A stretch of DNA of 47,832 nt from the NCBI RefSeq assembly GCF_003201195.1, contig NZ_QICQ01000022.1:1-47832 (forward strand), read 5' to 3'. Both the position numbers and the translations under genes were made by a program. Below are positions 44,989 through 47,832 of the stretch, one piece after another. The DNA comes from Nitrosomonas eutropha. Lineage in GTDB: Bacteria; Pseudomonadota; Gammaproteobacteria; Burkholderiales; Nitrosomonadaceae. Position 1 is the first letter of the stretch, and every line of letters starts with the position of its first letter. The notes beneath the pieces were generated by a model. That model saw only the letters and a program-made list of their open reading frames with translations, was not told the DNA's origin and ran no database searches.

Positions 44989-45795
44989 TCAGACTGAGAA
45001 ATGGTAGTCAGGTTTGGCGGGAGATCCCGATGATATGGTCAGCACTTCGTAGCCATTATCGGTAACCAGTATTGTATGCTCCCATTGCGCAGACAGACTG
45101 CGATCCTTGGTAATCACTGTCCATCCATCCGGGAGTTGCTTGATGGCAGCTTTTCCTGCATTGATCATGGGTTCGATTGTAAAAATCATACCAGGTTTAA
45201 GCTCGATTCCCGTACCAGCGCGGCCATAGTGCAATACTTGGGGATCTTCATGGAATTTTGCACCAATACCATGCCCACAAAATTCTCTGACGATGCCATA
45301 ACCAGTTTTTTCTGCCAGACGCTGGATCGCGTGGCCAATATCTCCTAAATGTTTGCCCGGACGCACCTCCTCGATTCCACGCCACATTGCCTCATAGGTG
45401 AACTCGCATAACCGCTTGGCCTGAATGGAAGGCTCACCTGCGTAATACATACGGCTGGTATCACCATGGTAACCTTCATAGATGACCGTTATGTCGAGAT
45501 TGACAATATCTCCGTCCTTAAGCTTTTTATCTCCCGGCACACCGTGACAAACCTGATGATTCACAGAGGTACAGATAGATTTCGGATAAGGACTGTAACC
45601 AGGCGGTGCATAATTAAGAGGAGCCGGTATCGTTTTCTGTACATCGACCATATAATGATGGCAAAGCTTATCCAGCTCACCTGTTGTTATGCCGGGTACT
45701 ACATAGGGTTCAATATAATCTAGCACCTCAGACGCCAGTCGCCCGGCAATACGCATGGTTTCAATTTCCTGTGCTGTTTTAATATGAACTACCAC
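44989..45795 (-). CDS. map: Methionine aminopeptidase type I
   Basis: A 268-residue metalloprotease that removes the initiator methionine. Metal ligands are seen in VNLDITVIYEGYHGDTSRM (two Asp), CGHGIGAKFHEDP (His), FTIEPMINAG (Glu) and QWEHTILVTDNGY (Glu). The GTG at 45795 is preferred, five bases after GGAG, over the TTG start at 45816. It opens the map-rph-rdgB-hemW-copA-copB series on one strand. Confidence 0.95.
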   Translation of the reverse strand: MVVHIKTAQEIETMRIAGRLASEVLDYIEPYVVPGITTGELDKLCHHYMVDVQKTIPAPLNYAPPGYSPYPKSICTSVNHQVCHGVPGDKKLKDGDIVNLDITVIYEGYHGDTSRMYYAGEPSIQAKRLCEFTYEAMWRGIEEVRPGKHLGDIGHAIQRLAEKTGYGIVREFCGHGIGAKFHEDPQVLHYGRAGTGIELKPGMIFTIEPMINAGKAAIKQLPDGWTVITKDRSLSAQWEHTILVTDNGYEVLTISSGSPAKPDYHFSV

Positions 45796-45908
45796 ACCCA
45801 CTCCAACTTGCTCCAATAATCATGATAAATATTTGAAGAAATCTGTGAAAAATCTACAGATAAACAATTCATTGATTTTACCGCTCGAGAATACTGCGCC
45901 ACCAGATT

Positions 45909-46511
45909 TTATAAGCGATCACATTCGCTAACTTCAAGCTGTGTACCCGGGAACTGACGGATCAGCTGCTGAATATTTTCAGTGATCTGTTTAGTTGGAC
46001 TGCGAACTACAAACTCAAATTGTTCCAGAGTTTGTTCACTATCCAACACATGTTCCACACCCTTGTTTTTCATGTCTTCTGTCAACGCCACCGCATCGGA
46101 GTTATCCATCAGGATTGCCAATGAAATTGCATTATGCCACGGGTTATCTGCATTTTCTTGAATATGCAAATGAGGAATCTCCAATTTTTCCAGTTGTTCG
46201 ATCTGCTTCGCAGTCTCACGTGCGTTTTGTAATGGTGGAATGTGCATCCAATGAATAGTAATTTTTCCTTGGGAAATCTCAGTGACAAGATCTTTCCTCG
46301 TTTCCCATTTAGAAATTTCCGCTCTGGCTAATCTGGCAACAGGTTCTGGCAGGCTTCCCCATTTAAGACATGCAACCTTGGTAGGCAATAGCTCTATTTT
46401 TTCTGGATGAATCAATGGCTTCTGTACAGAAAAATTATTTTTCGGCAGGCTGTAAAAGTAAAAAGCAGCACCTATATTTGCCAGCAATAAAAAAAGAAGA
46501 AGTTTTTTCAT
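45909..46511 (-). CDS. Membrane-anchored SPOR-like protein
   Basis: A 200-residue protein with an N-terminal anchor (KKLLLFLLLANIGAAFYFYS) and a periplasmic part. CLKWGSLPEPVARLARAEIS and KITIHWMHIPPLQNARETAK, then a weak repeat toward the C-terminus (EQFEFVVRSPTKQITENIQQ), recall the SPOR-like proteins found in betaproteobacteria. SPOR domains bind glycan strands lacking peptide stems at the septum. The assignment is moderate; the fold is not certain from sequence. Confidence 0.6.
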   Translation of the reverse strand: MKKLLLFLLLANIGAAFYFYSLPKNNFSVQKPLIHPEKIELLPTKVACLKWGSLPEPVARLARAEISKWETRKDLVTEISQGKITIHWMHIPPLQNARETAKQIEQLEKLEIPHLHIQENADNPWHNAISLAILMDNSDAVALTEDMKNKGVEHVLDSEQTLEQFEFVVRSPTKQITENIQQLIRQFPGTQLEVSECDRL

Positions 46512-46623
46512 CTCATAGATTTATAAGTAAACAATAGCAGCGTTTACTGTAGTCAACAAATCTTGTTAGAATACATATATATTGTCTCTTTTATCAGAAA
46601 CTACTTTATAGCCTATAACGATC

Positions 46624-47259
46624 ATGAAACTCATTGGAACTACTGTAGCAGCAATCGCACTCACATTTTCCAGCTTTGTATTTGCCGAATCCCCAGCTGC
46701 GGGCGATGTTGAGAAAGGCAAAGAAATTGCAGCCGGAATATGTGCAGGCTGTCACAATGCTGATGGTAACAGTACTATTCCTATTTACCCCATTCTTGCG
46801 GGGCAGGAACCGGGATATACTGCCAAGCAATTGCATGATTTCAAGGCCGCAGCAGGTGAAACTGCCGCGCGTGACAATATGATTATGGCTCCCATGGTGG
46901 CAACATTAAGCGAGAGCGACATCGAAAATCTTGCTGCTTACTATTCACAGCAAAAGCCACAACCCGGAATAGTTGGTGATGCTTCCCTGATAGAGGAAGG
47001 AAAAAGGCTTTATCAGGGCGGAAATCTGGAAAACTTTATTCCTGCGTGCTCCAGCTGCCATTCTCCCAATGGACAAGGTATTCCACCGCATTATCCAAGA
47101 ATAGATGGCCAGCATGCCGCCTACACTCTGTCCCAGCTACAAGCATTTCGCCTGGGAACACGCAAGAATGACACGAACAGTGCCATGCAGATGATTGTTT
47201 CGCGCATGAGTGAACAAGAGATGAAGGCAGTATCTGAGTACATCACCACACTCAGGTAA
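46624..47259 (+). CDS. Cytochrome c4, di-haem
   Basis: A 211-residue periplasmic electron carrier. A signal peptide (MKLIGTTVAAIALTFSSFVF, cut after FAES) precedes two cytochrome c domains, with haem sites CAGCH at 40-44 and CSSCH at 142-146, and later methionines (MIMAPM and SAMQMI) as axial ligands. The two-domain form and length are those of cytochrome c4, which feeds terminal oxidases. It is divergent from the SPOR-like gene. Confidence 0.95.
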   Translation: MKLIGTTVAAIALTFSSFVFAESPAAGDVEKGKEIAAGICAGCHNADGNSTIPIYPILAGQEPGYTAKQLHDFKAAAGETAARDNMIMAPMVATLSESDIENLAAYYSQQKPQPGIVGDASLIEEGKRLYQGGNLENFIPACSSCHSPNGQGIPPHYPRIDGQHAAYTLSQLQAFRLGTRKNDTNSAMQMIVSRMSEQEMKAVSEYITTLR

Positions 47260-47283
47260 CATCTTACTTATCTGACGTAATTG

Positions 47284-47322
47284 ACAGGAGACATTCTTCA
47301 AGAATTAACCTCCTGTTTTTTA
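47284..47322 (+). terminator. Terminator after cytochrome c4
   Basis: ACAGGAG and CTCCTGT form a seven-pair stem, with an inner ATTCTT/AAGAAT pairing, followed directly by a run of T. It is 25 bases after the stop. Confidence 0.75.
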
Positions 47323-47490
47323 TATTATTACGATCATTCAACCGGCCTCAGTAAGGTTTGTGGAAAAAACATACTCTGTTCTTTTTAAACTAAAGTTGGG
47401 TTAACGGTTTTTTCATCTAGTCATCAAACAAACCTGCCCTTCACAGCATCTTACGCATTCGCCATACCTTCTACCCAATCCCCCCCCTTG
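47323..47490. other. Non-coding stretch
   Basis: Bases between the terminator and the antirepressor remnant, AT-rich with a C8 run at 47480-47487. Nothing coding is seen. Confidence 0.4.
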
Positions 47491-47507
47491 TATCAGGCTA
47501 ATTGTCG

Positions 47508-47669
47508 CCTGTTGGCCATGTTTACCCGCACCAAAGTTGCCAAGGAGTTTCGTAAATGGGTGCTGGATATTCTGGATAAGGAAGTTAACCAGTAACCTGT
47601 CAGCAATCCCGACAAATTCATTTCACCGGAACAGCAAGGCATCCTGTTTAACCTGACGGCAATCTGATA
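47508..47669 (+). pseudogene. Phage antirepressor (BRO-N-type) remnant
   Basis: The frame CRLLAMFTRTKVAKEFRKWV followed by LDILDKEVNQ and a stop matches the end of the BRO-N domain of phage antirepressors, which reads K-x-x-FR-WVLDVLD. The same frame goes on after the TAA with PVSNPDKFISPEQQGILFNL then a second stop, suggesting a longer protein cut by a stop. The beginning is absent. Confidence 0.6.
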
Positions 47670-47832
47670 TGGTCTAATAGACCCGGACACTCCAGTTAAG
47701 AGAAAATAGTCTTAATTGGAGGATGAAATGGAGCCTGGGAAACACTATACAAAGGAATTCAAGCTGGATGCAATCAGCTTGGTACTGGATCAGGGATTAA
47801 CGATAGCAGAAGCTGCCAGAAGCCTGGAAATC
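47670..47832 (+). mobile_element. Left end of an IS3-family element, cut by window edge
   Basis: A gene start at 47728 with GGAGG upstream reads MEPGKHYTKEFKLDAISLVL then DQGLTIAEAARSLEI, the N-terminal helix-turn-helix of IS3-family OrfA. The preceding sequence TGGTCTAATAGACCCGGACA is typical of IS3-group left ends, so the element likely starts near 47671. It abuts the antirepressor remnant. Confidence 0.8.

Noticed and set aside
1..47832. CRISPR array or integron attC sites
   Set aside because: No regularly spaced short repeats and no integrase or attC-like cassette structure were seen.

Overview
The window looks like chromosomal DNA of a betaproteobacterium, most likely a Nitrosomonas-type member of the Nitrosomonadaceae. 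This rests on overall protein resemblance, moderate base composition, a complete beta/gamma-type flgA/flgB-L cluster, thiS-thiG-trmB, rph-rdgB-hemW, a di-haem cytochrome c4 and many degenerate insertion sequences. No ammonia-oxidation gene is present, so the genus is an inference.

Layout. 1-660: IS630-type transposase debris and a silent stretch. 588-2734: an ArsR-family repressor with a clear upstream palindrome, overlapping a SulP anion transporter. 2755-8128: polyphosphate kinase, YggX, an acetyltransferase, an unknown exported protein, a DUF89/ARMT1-like enzyme and an unknown membrane protein. 8205-18276 (minus): flagellar basal body, hook and hook-filament junction genes flgBCDEFGHIJKL, with flgA divergent at 18503. 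19386-20393: GAPDH. 20487-36414: a 16-kb segment bounded by two same-orientation IS481-family copies, both broken. It holds a bacterial eRF1-like (baeRF/Balon-type) protein and a decayed second copy of its gene, an AmiS/UreI amide/urea channel, cardiolipin synthase, a three-gene ATP-grasp / 7TM-transglutaminase / retropepsin operon, tRNA-Gly, thiS, thiG, trmB, a decayed pstS-pstA fusion, an arsenite methyltransferase and a Kef-type antiporter. 36415-39609: an ABC-F ATPase of YheS type that resembles gammaproteobacterial homologues, between IS5-family remnants, then a broken GIDE/EF-hand gene. 39655-45795 (minus): map-rph-rdgB-hemW followed by copA-copB, with an 11-base poly-G tract beside the copA ribosome binding site. 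45909-47259: a SPOR-like protein and cytochrome c4. The right edge has a phage-antirepressor (BRO-type) remnant and the start of an IS3-family element.

How the parts work together. The flagellar genes form one close-packed minus-strand unit in build order (rod, hook, rings, muramidase, junction). map-rph-rdgB-hemW is a housekeeping unit with copper resistance appended to its end. The ATP-grasp/7TM/retropepsin genes are translationally linked and form the least understood conserved system here; their joint job is unknown. The baeRF gene may act in ribosome hibernation or rescue. Transposase debris of at least five families (IS630, IS481, IS5, IS3 and a second IS5 subgroup), truncated neighbours and gene fusions show a region with repeated IS-driven rearrangement.
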